A stretch of 64,000 nucleotides of DNA, taken from NCBI GenBank assembly GCA_016648135.1, contig JADDOH010000313.1:233281-297280 (forward strand), written 5' to 3'. Numbering within the stretch: position 1 is the first letter of the stretch; each line of letters starts with the position of its first letter. A program made the translations under genes and the position numbers. Positions 33,655 through 44,340 of this stretch are shown here, one piece after another. Source of the stretch: Agrypnia vestita. Lineage: Eukaryota; Arthropoda; Insecta; Trichoptera; Phryganeidae. The notes beneath the pieces were generated by a model, which was not told the origin of the DNA, made no database searches, and saw only the letters and a program-made list of their open reading frames with translations.

Positions 33655-33738
33655 AATTATTGGATTATTTGTATAGCGCCATTTTCGTGAGTACTCACCT
33701 CAAGGGCGCTTCACACAAAACATCTTACTGACTAAAAA
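33655..33738 (-). mobile_element. 3' end of the CR1-like LINE (solo fragment)
   Basis: TTGGATTATTTGTATAGCGC and CACCTCAAGGGCGCTTCACA match the 3' region of the LINE at 61000-61070. Only the last ~80 bp inserted. Confidence 0.7.
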
Positions 33739-33919
33739 ATTACATTTTAATGAAAAATTGTATTTGTGTTTATGGGGGGTGGGGGTTAATTTATCGCACC
33801 GCCACTGCACAGATGCGTCGAAGCTTAGAGTATCGTCGAAGATCCGCACACACAATAGAAAAATTAGAGGGAACGTTGATCATGGGTGTTGTTTTGACGG
33901 TGAGCTCGCTTTGTTGCAG

Positions 33920-34123
33920 GCCGCGCCCGCCCCGCAGCCGCTGCAGCGGAAGAAGTCCCTCCCCGACGTGCAGGGCCTGCTGCCTCGCCTCCCGGACGCC
34001 ATGTCCAGGGAGGAGGTGTCCATGCTGGGCTCGGCCCGCCGAGAGGAGATCCGCAGGATGGCCGACGAGTCCGAGAGGCTGAGGGCCAACCCGCTGCTCT
34101 ACCTCGTATCGCCGCAAGTTAAG
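33920..34123 (+). CDS. Junctophilin, penultimate coding exon
   Basis: This internal exon of 68 codons in phase 0 is bounded by a TTGTTGCAG acceptor (33911-33919) and an AAG|GTTCGT donor. It is strikingly GC-rich in an AT-rich setting. The peptide contains RKKSLPDVQGLLPRLP, SREEVSMLGSARREEIRRMA and ERLRANPLLYLVSPQVK, a charged helical segment just before the membrane anchor in the next exon. Junctophilins tie the plasma membrane to the endoplasmic/sarcoplasmic reticulum with N-terminal MORN repeats and a C-terminal anchor. The MORN exons are not in the window. The assignment rests mainly on the tail in the next exon. The frame is open upstream into the intron, but GC content and character change at the acceptor. 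Confidence 0.7.
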
Positions 34124-34869
34124 GTTCGTGCTTTTTTGTGGCGATTTTATGGTCGCGGTACTTCGGGAATATCTTGTATACCGATACCTCAACGTAAGCG
34201 CGAACGATATCCGTGCGAGAAAGAGACACCGTTATATGATCGCTTCACCCTAGACAACAACGCGCTTGACGCGTGTGTTGTGTACACCGCGCGCAGTGTG
34301 CTGTTGATCTGTGATATCTCCATGTTTTCGATGGTTTTCCCGGTGGGCGTCGTCCAGAGTGGATTTCATTCGCCGCTGTATTTATGTAAAATTACTTTAA
34401 AGAAGTTACGGACGCTACACGAAGTTACGGTGACTGACGAATGGACGGACGGACAGACAATGAAATTATTATAATTGGGATTTGGTCCTCATTTTGTTAT
34501 GTCGCTCATCTAAGGACAGGTTCATCCTAGTGAGACGAGTGGCATTTCCTTACATACATGTATTAAGTTCGGGATAAATAAATAAATAAAAATCGACGAG
34601 ATAAAAACACACTTCGTGCGGTGTATATAACCGAAAGCACGCGTCAATTGATGTTAAATACGTTATTGAATTACTCTCGAGCGTGAAGCGGTCACATAAC
34701 TATGTTTCTTTTTCCGCACACTTTGGTACCCCACACTTGAAGTGCCACGACAAATGAATCGACCAGAGTAAATACAGAAGCGTGGCTACTGAAACGATTT
34801 TGCAACTCGCGGCTTGGTGTTCGGTAAGTCTCCGTTTAACATAAAATGTGACCGCGCTCTCTTTTCCAG
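34124..34869 (+). other. Intron of the junctophilin gene
   Basis: The intron is 746 bp long with a GT start and a CTTTTCCAG end, phase 0. It carries a short copy of SINE-like repeat S at 34388-34475 (AAGTTACGG, GGACGGACGGACAGACAA) and an AAATAAATAAATAAA run near 34577. Open frames run into it from the exon but lose coding character at 34124. Confidence 0.65.
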
Positions 34870-34956
34870 GAATGGTTCTCCCGCCAGCAGCTGGTCATCC
34901 TGGTGCTGTTCATCAACATCTCCCTGGCCATCATGTTCTTCAAGCTGCTGACGTAG
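34870..34956 (+). CDS. Junctophilin, last coding exon with C-terminal membrane anchor
   Basis: It begins after CTTTTCCAG and encodes 28 residues and a TAG stop (34954-34956): EWFSRQQ, then LVILVLFINISLAIMFFKLL and T. The hydrophobic run is a single transmembrane segment ending one residue from the stop, so the protein is tail-anchored. From memory of the family, vertebrate junctophilins also end in NIGLAI.F...LT, which is the reason for the name. In those proteins this helix sits in the ER/SR membrane. The splice phase matches the preceding exon exactly (..SPQVK|EWFSRQQ..). Another tail-anchored protein is possible but less likely. Confidence 0.75.
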   Translation, partial: EWFSRQQLVILVLFINISLAIMFFKLLT

Positions 34957-37900
34957 CGCCCGGCGCCCGCAGCCCCCGCCCTCCCGGCACCTCATGAATC
35001 GCTAATCTGTGGGATACTTCACGCTGGACTCTTCGCCCCAGGTGGCCGTTGTTGGACAGTCAATTAAACGATGTGTCGGCAACTATGCTCGCCTGGCTGG
35101 CGAAGTTTTTGAATGTAACATTTATACTGCGGGTCAAAAAATTGATCACGGTACCCGGTCCATAGACTGCGAAGGTCTTCATCAATTATAAACTCCTACT
35201 CAAGTTTATTATTGTAAATTTGGAACAAATGAACATTATAAATGAAATTAGTAGCTGTTATTGATTTCGGATGAATTTCATGTACATACAATTTCTGATC
35301 AATTATTTGACTTATCTGAAAGAATCTTAAACGTTAAAATGACCTTTAGTAGATTTCCGTTGTATATCAAAACGGACATGTAAGATTTATCATTTCATCG
35401 TTACAAGTAAACTTATCTTATCAATCAATGTAATTTGAGTAAATAAAAAGCTGATAGAAGAATCGCTTTCATGAAACACTCGCCTTAATTTACTGTCGCT
35501 AAGAATGTTTTGTATTTCAAACGGATTTGTAGTAATTTTTAGAATTGTGTTGAACACATGACGAAAGATTTTATATAATATGCTGTAAAAATATCGCATC
35601 TACGATTATATAATAAATTTTCGACTTTGCAGCTATACAAATAGAGTGTAACAAACATTCACTCGTGTCTGCCGTCAAATGACGGCGGTTTGTAAAATAT
35701 TTAATTCATTTCATTGAATGAAACAACAGTTTTTGACGCGAATTACGTGAATATGTAAAATTGGAAGCTGCCGAAAGACAAGAAAGTGGATACACACAAC
35801 TGGTTTTGTGATTATAAAAAAAATGAAATTTTGATAACCTTCAGATATGTGATTTTGATCAAATCGCTAATTAATTTAGTTGCCAATTTATAAAATCATA
35901 TTTCCTAGTAATTATTTTACTGTAATACTTTGTAGAATTTCATACATTTGAAGAAAATGCGTGTAATTTTTTAATATATTGAGTAACAATTAAACACGTA
36001 GTAATGTGGATAATTTGGGTTCACATCTGCATTCTGACAAGAAAATGTGGAAAAATTCATTTCATGTTTCAAAGTGTATAGATAGATAAATTAATTTTTT
36101 ATAGGCATTACTGAATCTTTAATCGATGCCGGAGAATCGAAATATTTTGGGAAAGTAGTTTAATATTTATATCATATCGAAGTAATCTTTTGGCAGAGTT
36201 CTGCTGTGTTTATTGATATATTATATATATAATATTATACGGTTAGTGGCGAGGCCTTAATTCGGCATTTTGTACAACGATCTGTGGTGTTTCGGAAACC
36301 TTTGAAGCCGATGTTGAACACACAACCGTTCGCACAGCTATCGGTTCTCGGATGATTTTATATTTTCACTCAATCCCGAGACAGTTGCGGGCCTCCTGGA
36401 AGCTGCGAGGCCTTCCTAAACTTTCGAGAGCAAACGTCTCCGAAATGTCACACCGTTGAAACTTCATTATTAGTTTATATCTTATAATATTTGACATAGA
36501 AAATATTTTTACACCAAAATATAACTTACCTTTATGATAAATGAATTTTTCAATCTTTGAAGCTTTTATAATAAAATTATCTCATTAATGTACTTAATAA
36601 AAAGTGTAGTGTACTTTTAAATTAATAAATAAATATACCAACATTATTGTTAGACGAGGCGTGGAAGGAGTTAGACCGGAGGAGAGGAGAAGAATTAATT
36701 GTTGGCATTTTTTAAAACATAAACTTTTCTACACGTGAATGCGAGGAATGGTCTGCGAGACGTCGAGTAAGGAATATGTAATGACATTTTACAACTCCTT
36801 ATTCATAATTATTATTAGCTCCCGTCGGACTACATTGCGGGACTGTACTGCGGAGGAAACCGCGACATCCACATTTGTTTACGAAGCGTGCCTGTGAACC
36901 ATGGGAACAACACGAACCCAACAATTTTTAACTAATAGAATTACCTAAGTATAGTAAACTCTTTTGGTCAATCATCAATCATGTAAATTATCGCGTAAAG
37001 TTTTAAAGACTCCTCCTATAGTAAACCGATAATTTAAATGTCGTTAGAGTTAAGTTTTGTCAATCTTTTAAAGTTTATAAAATGTATGCATATCAAATAA
37101 GCGATTATTTTGCGCTAATACAATATTTCTCTTCCTGTTAAATATAATTTTTTGTTATACATTGTATTTAATATATATTTAAAAGAGCGAGTGAATATGT
37201 GTGCCTTCTGATTGCAATTTTCCTTTTTTTAATGCAGATATAATACCTACCATTAGAGTCCATTTTACAAAATATGTATACATATAACCACGTTTCAAAA
37301 CAATTTGTGATCTTAGATGCCAAATTTCTTCTTAATAAATGCAATTTGTTCAATTAAATCATGTTAACATATAATTAATGTGTCTTATTATTATTTTTTA
37401 CGGAAATTTCGAAACATAATACACTTTTCATTACAGCTATTTATTATATTTTATTATCTGAAAAAATTTATGAGTGTTTGTAAAAAATAATATAACTTGT
37501 AATTTTATTTATTTTCATTGAATCAAAAATCGAGCTAGTCGTTCTATATAAATATTTAATTCTTTTAAAAGGATAAAAATTAATACATTTTCTCGTACGT
37601 ATTTGGATGCATGATTATTTAATCTAAAAAAAGGTGTTTTACACATATTTTCAATATTCAATCAATACAAACACAGCAAAATCAATAAACCTAAACAAAT
37701 AGCGGAATGTGGATAAAAAAGAAATCATGATAGCTTTTTGTCAAATGGTTTTAGAAAATTTGTATTACGTCTACAAAATGTGTCTTGATTCCTGTACAAA
37801 TTCTTTTGTAGGCTGATTGCCAATTTTCTACTGTATTTTCTGTCTAAAATTTACAATAGTGCGTGTTTTTTTTTTAATTTTTGATGTGATCTTTTGAGCA

Positions 37901-38165
37901 CAAACAGCGAGAAAGTATTTTTGAAATAAAAATATAATAAAAACCTTTTTTCTTGATTTTTATGTGTAAGATAATTATTTGTTTCTTCGTCAGGTGAAAT
38001 ATGAATATTTTATATCGCATTGTTCCAAAATAGCAAAATTTTAATCTTGTTTTAAAAAATTCTTAATATTATTTGTAAATAGCGATTGTACCACGTGATA
38101 AGGAATTGTATAAAACAATTTATAGAAATGACATGTTGAGGTGCTACGATGTTCAAAATAAAGAT
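34957..38165 (+). other. Probable 3' UTR and downstream flank, repeat-poor
   Basis: About 3.2 kb have none of the repeat families that fill the rest of the window, unusual here. The region contains Pumilio-type UGUANAUA sites at 35281-35288 (TGTACATA) and 38074-38081 (TGTAAATA), and several poly(A) signals, for example near 35434, 36595, 37332 and AATAAA at about 38158. How far the transcript extends cannot be decided from sequence. Confidence 0.4.
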
Positions 38166-38499
38166 TATTATTATTCATTTTATTATTTTTATTTTTATCC
38201 CAATCTTTCAACCCTTTGTTTTACACGTGATCACAACTATCAAATGAAGGAAAGCTGCATACTTACAACTTATCTTGCCGGGGAAGATAGAAGGCTGCAG
38301 AGGTGTTGTCATGGCTGCAAAACCTTAGAAAGTGATCCGATGTCCTAAATGCCGATGATCTTGGACATCTAGCACAGGAGAATCAGTTACTTGGTCGCCA
38401 ATCTTTACTATAATAAACTACTTTATAATAAACGGCACATAATGAACAAGAAACTCTATACGTAAGCTGTCCTTTCTATTCCTTCTGGCGGTATATTTT

Positions 38500-38572
38500 T
38501 TAAAATTATTCTTAATTCTTCTTAAATTATTCTTAATTATTCTTAATTCTTTTATAAAATTATTCTTAATTT
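38500..38572. repeat. TTCTTAA-type short tandem repeat
   Basis: Irregular repeats of ATTCTTAATT lie immediately upstream of the SINE head, possibly its insertion target. Confidence 0.7.
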
Positions 38573-38575
38573 TGA

Positions 38576-38763
38576 GTAGCTTGTTGGTCTTGTGGTTAGG
38601 ACACTCGCCTCGTGATCCAATGGTAGCGGGTTCGAATCTCAGCCCAGACTAGGAAGTTAGTCCTATTTTCATAGCACAAGCGTTTAGCTTAGTTTGAAAA
38701 TAGTAAGAATATTGATGTGACACGTATTCCGTGTTCGCATCTCTATTTAAAAAAAAAAAAAAA
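38576..38763 (+). mobile_element. tRNA-derived SINE, full-length
   Basis: The head resembles a tRNA gene. GTTGGTCTTGTGGTTAGGA acts as an A-box region, and GGGTTCGAATCTC (about 38628-38640) is a good B box. The body has TTAGTCCTATTTTCATAGC and GAAAATAGTAAGAATATTGA, and the 3' end is an A run (38749-38763). This is the usual RNA polymerase III SINE layout. Other copies lie at 47904, 48214 (minus) and 57622 (minus, head and part of body). Confidence 0.85.
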
Positions 38764-38769
38764 TTCAAC

Positions 38770-39669
38770 CAGAGGAACAGAGTAAGTTGGTGAGAGGACC
38801 AAAATAACGCATTTTATAATCACTCGTAAAAAGAGTCGAGTGACGTCATAAGAAAAAGACGTAATATATTGAAATACTCAGGATACAGTGGACCCTAACA
38901 TTTGTCATTAATCCGTTCCCAAGAGAAGGATGAATAACAAAAAGGACGAATATCAAACGAATTTTGGTATTAGTTCCCAACCCTGCGTTTGCCAATCTAT
39001 TCTTTAACCATAAAAATTGGAGGATCGTGAACTCATCATGCACGCGCGGTAGAAGTTATAGTTTTTTGGCGTGATTGTGATAATTGATATTTACATATTG
39101 GCTAAAAATGTATATTAATACAAATAAAACGATGTCTTGTGAGATGATAAATTTAATTGATAACACTTTAACGTAGGTAAATTATTATGAAGCGATACAA
39201 ACGTAACCATTGATTTGTGATAGCTAAAATAAGAGATAAATATCTTCGAATTGACGTCTCACGACGATTCGAAGACATTTATTATTTATATGATGCGACA
39301 ACGACGTATCAAAAAATGTGGGCATTTTCAAAAAAAGTCCAAGTGCCTACCCACTTTCATGTGATATCGATTTTCGGATAAAACGGTTCCGTATTCAAAT
39401 GTTTCTGAACTATACAACTTGACAGCCGAATTGAATGTTCATCCATCAATGAAAAATCATTTGTCAACTTTTGAGTTGAGCATCTTTATGATTGGTACTC
39501 GATTCCAGATACATTATTTATATTACTGGAACACCAATTTCAAGTGAATAAATTTTTGATGCGCGCATTTCATGATCTCGCATTTCCGCTACAATGCGCA
39601 CGCTGCTTGTGCGCAACTTCCTTTACAATAAAAAAAATTACCCTGAATGCACCAAAAAAAGATAATTTC

Positions 39670-39708
<39 letters not shown>

Positions 39709-40070
39709 TGATAATGTGCACATTGAGCGACCTTTTGGTAAAAAATTCACATCAACGGTGCTCAACACAAAGACAATTTAGTTTTAAAAAATTTTGAATA
39801 TTTTTCAAAAAGGTGCGTTTTCAGAATTTTTTAAACAATGCTATGCTAAAAACTCTGCTACCCTAGTAAATTTTCCACTATAACCGTGTCAGGGGTAATA
39901 GAAGGGAAGCAGATAAGGTCTTCGGGCATATATGTTTGAATATGATGGATACAAGAATACAGCAATTTTCATACATTTACTTTTTTTCAAGTAATAGTTT
40001 TTCTAAAGGTAGGTTTTCACTTTGTGATGAAATCATCTATACTAATATACTGATTGTAAAAGAGCTAGTC
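38770..40070. other. AT-rich region, no gene recognised
   Basis: It holds an (AAT)n run at 39671-39709, a CRE palindrome at 38841 and a segment near 39575-39670 shared with 8085-8160. I see no exon. Confidence 0.45.
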
Positions 40071-40072
40071 AA

Positions 40073-40491
40073 CAATACTTTACAGGTGAATTTCCGTCTT
40101 GATTATGAGTCGAAAATGTTCTAGCAACCATGACCTAATATCAATAGTTAAGGAGATATGCGACATCAAAGTTTAAATTTTTTTTCAATATTTCTGACTT
40201 ATTTTTTTCAAAACGTTAATGTATCGTTACAGTAACTTATATCGATTACGAAAAATTCAACAAAAGTTAATAAAATAATTAAAACCCAGAAAATTTTCAA
40301 TTGGAATGTTTTCCAATGGGAATTGAAAGGGAATGAATTTTCCAACGTTTTATAAAAAATAAGTCAGAAATATTGAAAATAAATCAAACTTTGATGACGC
40401 ATATCTCCATAACTACCTATTAACATTAGGTCATGGTTACTTGAATATTTTCGACTCATAATCAAGGCAAGAATCCACCTGTAAAGTATTG
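40073..40491. mobile_element. Foldback MITE family P, shortened copy
   Basis: It begins CAATACTTTACAGGTGAATT and ends with the inverse (CACCTGTAAAGTATTG). The arms mirror each other through TCGAAAATGTT, GACCTAATATCAATAGTTA and on to the centre near 40300. Confidence 0.75.
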
Positions 40492-40588
40492 TGGATTAGG
40501 TTTGTTACACCCTATAATATCCCGTTAAATAAAAGGGCTTTTTGTTGTGACCTATTTTACGATGCGTTTTTTACGAACGCTGACTTAA

Positions 40589-41952
40589 CACTTTGACTGC
40601 TGAACGATTTTCTTCGACATCATCTCGGTGCTGAAAATTTAGCCAATATTTAAAATTCTTAAGAGAATGATTTTGGGGATAATTCATTGTCATTTACCCC
40701 CATAAACCCATTAGTTCTCTCCAGGCGGTCAGCACCGCCATAAACACACCACTGTTTTTTCAATGACAAATGTCGTGTAGTGCGTTTACACTCGCCCAAA
40801 AATATATCTGGTCAATATTATTCACCAAAATAATTATTTTTCAAAAATTATTATTATTGCATATCTTATCTTATTCAGATATTTTACAATTCAGACACTG
40901 TCTACTGTGTAGGGAGTAAAGGATAACAGTAGTGTTCCATTAGACTTTTTCATAAAAATTGTTACCGATATTAATATTTTCATACATATAAAAAAATACA
41001 TCAACCGTTCTCACAAAAGCTATCTAGAGTAGAAGCTATAATTATTTTTAGGCAGAATAATTCAAACAAGCTGACGTTGGCTATTAATCTATACTTTCCT
41101 AGATTTTGTACTAAAGACACTAACCGAATAAAACGAAAGCGAAGCAAATTATTTTGAAAAAAAATGTGCACAATAAATGTAAAGATCCATTTTATTTTCG
41201 CCCTGAATGCCTGACCAACCAGATTTTTTTATTTTATTATTTGATTACCATTTATATTTACAGTGTTATGTAAAACTGCACAGAACTTTTACAGTATGGT
41301 TTAGAACAATGTTTTCATACATTTTTAAATATGAACTGCTTCAGTTTGAAACGTCAAGATTATGTATTATATTTTCTATAATTTTTTGTTTTTTATCACT
41401 AATCCTAAAATCCTATGCCTTTGAGAAACATTATAATATATCATATTTATTTACAGAAGTTTGCAGGAAGTGCACACAAATTATCCTTGAAAAATATTAC
41501 ACTAGAAAGTGTGTTCTACAGAAATATAAAAAATATAACTGACTCAAACATTTTTTGGGTCAATTATATTTTTTGTATACCACGTAAAATTGTCTTTACT
41601 CTTAGAAGACTCTTACATATGAATTAAAAAAAAAACACTGAAAATTGCTATATTATGGAAAAGTTCTCATTACACAAGAAAACTGTTTTTCCGTAAAAAT
41701 TGGAAAATATAATACTTACATAAAAATATTATAATAACAATCAAAAATATAAAAAAACAACACGCAAAAATTTCTGTGTGAACGAACTTTATGTTCAAAA
41801 ACGGAAGGAACGCAAAAAAAGCGAAAGAAATTGACCCAACTATACGATGTATTGTCTAGCACCAACCCTCAGGTATAGAACGCCGATAGGCGTTTTCAGC
41901 ACACAGCGAATGTTTTTGAGAACGCCTATAGGCGTTTTCAGCACTGGACGTG
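40589..41952. mobile_element. piggyBac-like non-autonomous element (TTAA flanks)
   Basis: TTAA lies immediately outside both ends (40585-40588 and 41953-41956). The left end is CACTTTGACTGCTGAACG and the right end, inverted, CACGTCCAGTGCTGAAAACG; the shared pattern is CAC....TGCTGAA. TTAA targets and CACTTTG..TGC ends are typical of piggyBac relatives. The 1364-bp interior is AT-rich. The frame at 41207-41542 does not show the transposase DDD motif, so it is probably non-autonomous. Two copies of an AACGCC.ATAGGCGTT palindrome sit near the right end. Confidence 0.6.
41879..41944. repeat. Duplicated palindromic site inside the piggyBac-like element
   Basis: AACGCCGATAGGCGTT and AACGCCTATAGGCGTT start at 41879 and 41921, each followed by TTCAGCAC. 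The second is a perfect 16-bp palindrome. They are candidate transposase-binding sub-terminal repeats. Confidence 0.7.
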
Positions 41953-42004
41953 TTAACGGTAAGTTACGGTTCTACAAGAATGTCCGCGATAACATATATC
42001 TATA

Positions 42005-42516
42005 CAGGGTTATTTGGAAAACATTAATAACCTCGCAGGACTATATTCCTGCCTTGATTATGAGTCGAAAATGTTCAAGCTGTTTGACCTAATATCAATA
42101 GTTAAGGAGATATGCGACATCAAAATTTGCATTTTTTTTTTAATATTTCTGACTTATTTTTTGTAAAACGTTAGACTATCATTACAGTAACTCATTTCGA
42201 TTACGAAAAATTAATTTGTTTCAATACAAGTTAAATAAAATGATAAAAACTCTGAAAAAATTCCAATTGGAATGTTTTCCAATTGGAATTCGAAGGTTTT
42301 TATTTTTTTATTTGACTTGTATTAAAGAGAAGGAATTTTTCGTATTCAATATAAGTTACTGTAATGATAGTCCAACGTTTTACAAAAAACAAGTCAGAAA
42401 TATTGAAAAAAAATGCAAAATTTGATATTAGGTCATGGTTGCTTGAACATTTTCGACTCATAATCAAGGCAGGAATATATTCCTGCGAGGTTATTAATGT
42501 TTTCCAAATAACCCTG
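42005..42516. mobile_element. Intact foldback MITE, family P
   Basis: It begins CAGGGTTATTTGGAAAACAT and ends ATGTTTTCCAAATAACCCTG between TA dinucleotides. The palindrome centre is near 42270 (TTCCAATTGGAA). It is closest to the 13509-14047 copy. Confidence 0.85.
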
Positions 42517-42609
42517 TATATTAAGGTTAATACACAAATTGATAAAACATGATTAAAAAAAGTTTCTAAAAATCTACGCGTGCGTTTCGAGAATAATGTT
42601 ATCTTGTGT

Positions 42610-42665
42610 ACTCCAAGTAGACTACACTCATCCTGAAGAAGAGAACATTTTTTTCGAAACATGTA
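42610..42665 (+). ncRNA. Hammerhead-ribozyme-like motif
   Basis: CTGAAGA, an extra A, a GAGAA/TTTTC stem II, and GAAACATGTA with a GTA cleavage triplet. Stem I shows only ATC/GAT. The invariant bases are intact. It probably derives from a Penelope-like repeat. Confidence 0.4.
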
Positions 42666-43021
42666 GATTTATATCTGATAAGGCAGTGAAAACAAAGTTA
42701 TTTGACTTTTATTAACATATGTTTTTCTTATAATCAGTCCGAATTCCATATATGTACATAGAGCTTTCAAAATCAGTACTGTACTAAATAAATCAGTACG
42801 TCTGGTCACCGTATCTGCATCAGCTGTACATTATATAATTATTTGATACGAAACTTGATTAGATTGTGAGCGATTGCAGTTGCATACAGACTATGTACCT
42901 AATTGTAGTGATGGAGTGTTCATTTGCAATATTGCCAATGGTGAGATAAAGGACAAGGACGTTCAATTAAATTAAATACATGAAACACTTCAATACAACA
43001 CAACTAATTGGCGAAATATAA

Positions 43022-43243
43022 GACGAAGATATAAAATCACACAAAATACACGAAAAACACCAACACTACACTAGAATGGCTCAAAACTATCACATAACAC
43101 ACGCCAAAACAAAAACAGGACAATCCCGACTAATTTGCAATGGATTAAAACTGTACAACGACCTGCCACAACAGACCAAACAACTGACCACTGACAAATT
43201 CAAAACAGATGTGACAAAAATGCTAAAACTCGGCCAACTATAA
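43022..43243 (+). mobile_element. LINE (CR1/Jockey type) polymerase C-terminus
   Basis: An intact 73-codon frame ends at TAA 43241-43243. It reads IHEKHQHYTRMAQNYHITHA, then KTGQSRLICNGLKLYNDLPQ and FKTDVTKMLKLGQL. The pattern (..HxxxTR.. then ..GxxLYNxLP.. then FKxxxxxxL) is the C-terminal end of many arthropod CR1/Jockey polymerases. The next ~80 bp look like its 3' UTR. Confidence 0.6.
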
Positions 43244-43357
43244 AAAAATGACTTTGTATCTAAATTATATTATTATTACATTCCTATATTGAATCATGTA
43301 AAAATGTTATCCATTTTTAAACCTTTTAGGTTTCTTTTACATTTTAAATTTTAAAAA

Positions 43358-43918
43358 AACTAACCCATAAAAATCAAGTTTTTATTTTTCCCTTCTTTCC
43401 TTTTATTACTCCCTTTCTTTGCAAAGTAAGTTTACCATAATGTAATTAAATAATTGATTGACTGAAAAAGAAACATGTCTTGACAAATATCTATGTCAAA
43501 AATCTCTAAAAATATTTCTTTATTCATTGATTTCTTCCCAAAAAACCAAAGTGTGCTGTCATCTGTGAACCAATTGTCATAAATTTTCGAAATTCGTAGT
43601 GAAGTACCTATTATACCTACCGACGGAGTAATTGAAATTTTGGATATTCCGTGACGTTATCGGGCCGCCGTTGGTAGTAATCAAACTTTTATTGATTCCA
43701 ATTTAAAAAAAGAACCTCTAAAATTTCTAAAAATCCGAAATTATACTATATTTTTTTTTTTTTTAATGATAATTTGATAGATCTTTTGGATCGTCGCCAC
43801 GAGTCTCCTTGCAAAGTTTCAGCTCGATTGGATCACGGGAAAAGGGTTAAAAATCGATCCAAAGTTTTTTCGACGGCAAGCAAGCAAGCAGACGCCACGA
43901 GTTAATATAAAGGGAGTA
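43358..43918 (-). mobile_element. Helentron-like repeat family C, copy 4
   Basis: Reverse orientation, AACCCATAAAAATCAAG at the left and AGTTAATATAAAGGGAGT at the right. It is directly followed head-to-tail by copy 5. Confidence 0.55.
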
Positions 43919-43920
43919 AA

Positions 43921-44340
43921 AAAAGTAACCCATAAAAAGTTTTTATTATACTCCCTTTCTCATTTACTAATTGAAACATTTTTTTTTCGCTTAACCTACG
44001 CGTTGGGCTTCGGTTGGGCGACGCTACGAATGGGAGTAATAAAAAAATTCCAAAAATACAAAATTATACTATAATCAGGTTTCGCGTCTACCAGACGCGT
44101 TGAAGTATTTTCATACAACGTAATAAGTTGTATGAAAAAACCTTTCAAAATTTGAAAAATCCAAAAATTTATTAATTTTTTTTAACGAAAATGTAATAGA
44201 TCTTCTTGATCGTCGCCACGAATCTGCTTGCAAAGTTTCAGCTCGAGTGGATCACGGTAAAAGGGTTAAAAATCGATCCAAAGTTTTTTCGTCAGACATG
44301 AAGACAAGCAGACGCCACGAGTTAAAAGAAAGGGAGTAAA
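43921..44340 (-). mobile_element. Helentron-like repeat family C, copy 5
   Basis: AGTAACCCATAAAAAG and TATACTCCCTTTCTC at the left, GAGTTAAAAGAAAGGGAGT at the right. It is more similar to copy 1 (shared CTACGCGTTGGGCTTCGG) than to copy 4. The tandem arrangement with copy 4 is a feature reported for Helitron-like elements. Confidence 0.55.

Noticed and set aside
33791..34192. 133-codon minus-strand frame
   Set aside because: Antisense of the GC-rich junctophilin exon; no known motif.
33758..34474. 238-codon plus-strand frame around the junctophilin exon
   Set aside because: Only 33920-34123 has coding character; the rest runs through intron and a SINE-like repeat.
38576..38650. Considered as a true tRNA gene
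   Set aside because: No closed acceptor stem, and it continues into a SINE body with an A tail; other copies exist.
41207..41542. 111-codon frame inside the piggyBac-like element as transposase
   Set aside because: No DDD catalytic pattern or convincing zinc-finger tail; AT-rich composition explains it.
42005..42516. Considered as a CRISPR-like or phage structure because of repeated motifs
   Set aside because: It is one eukaryotic palindromic MITE with TA flanks; no regular spacer pattern anywhere in the window.
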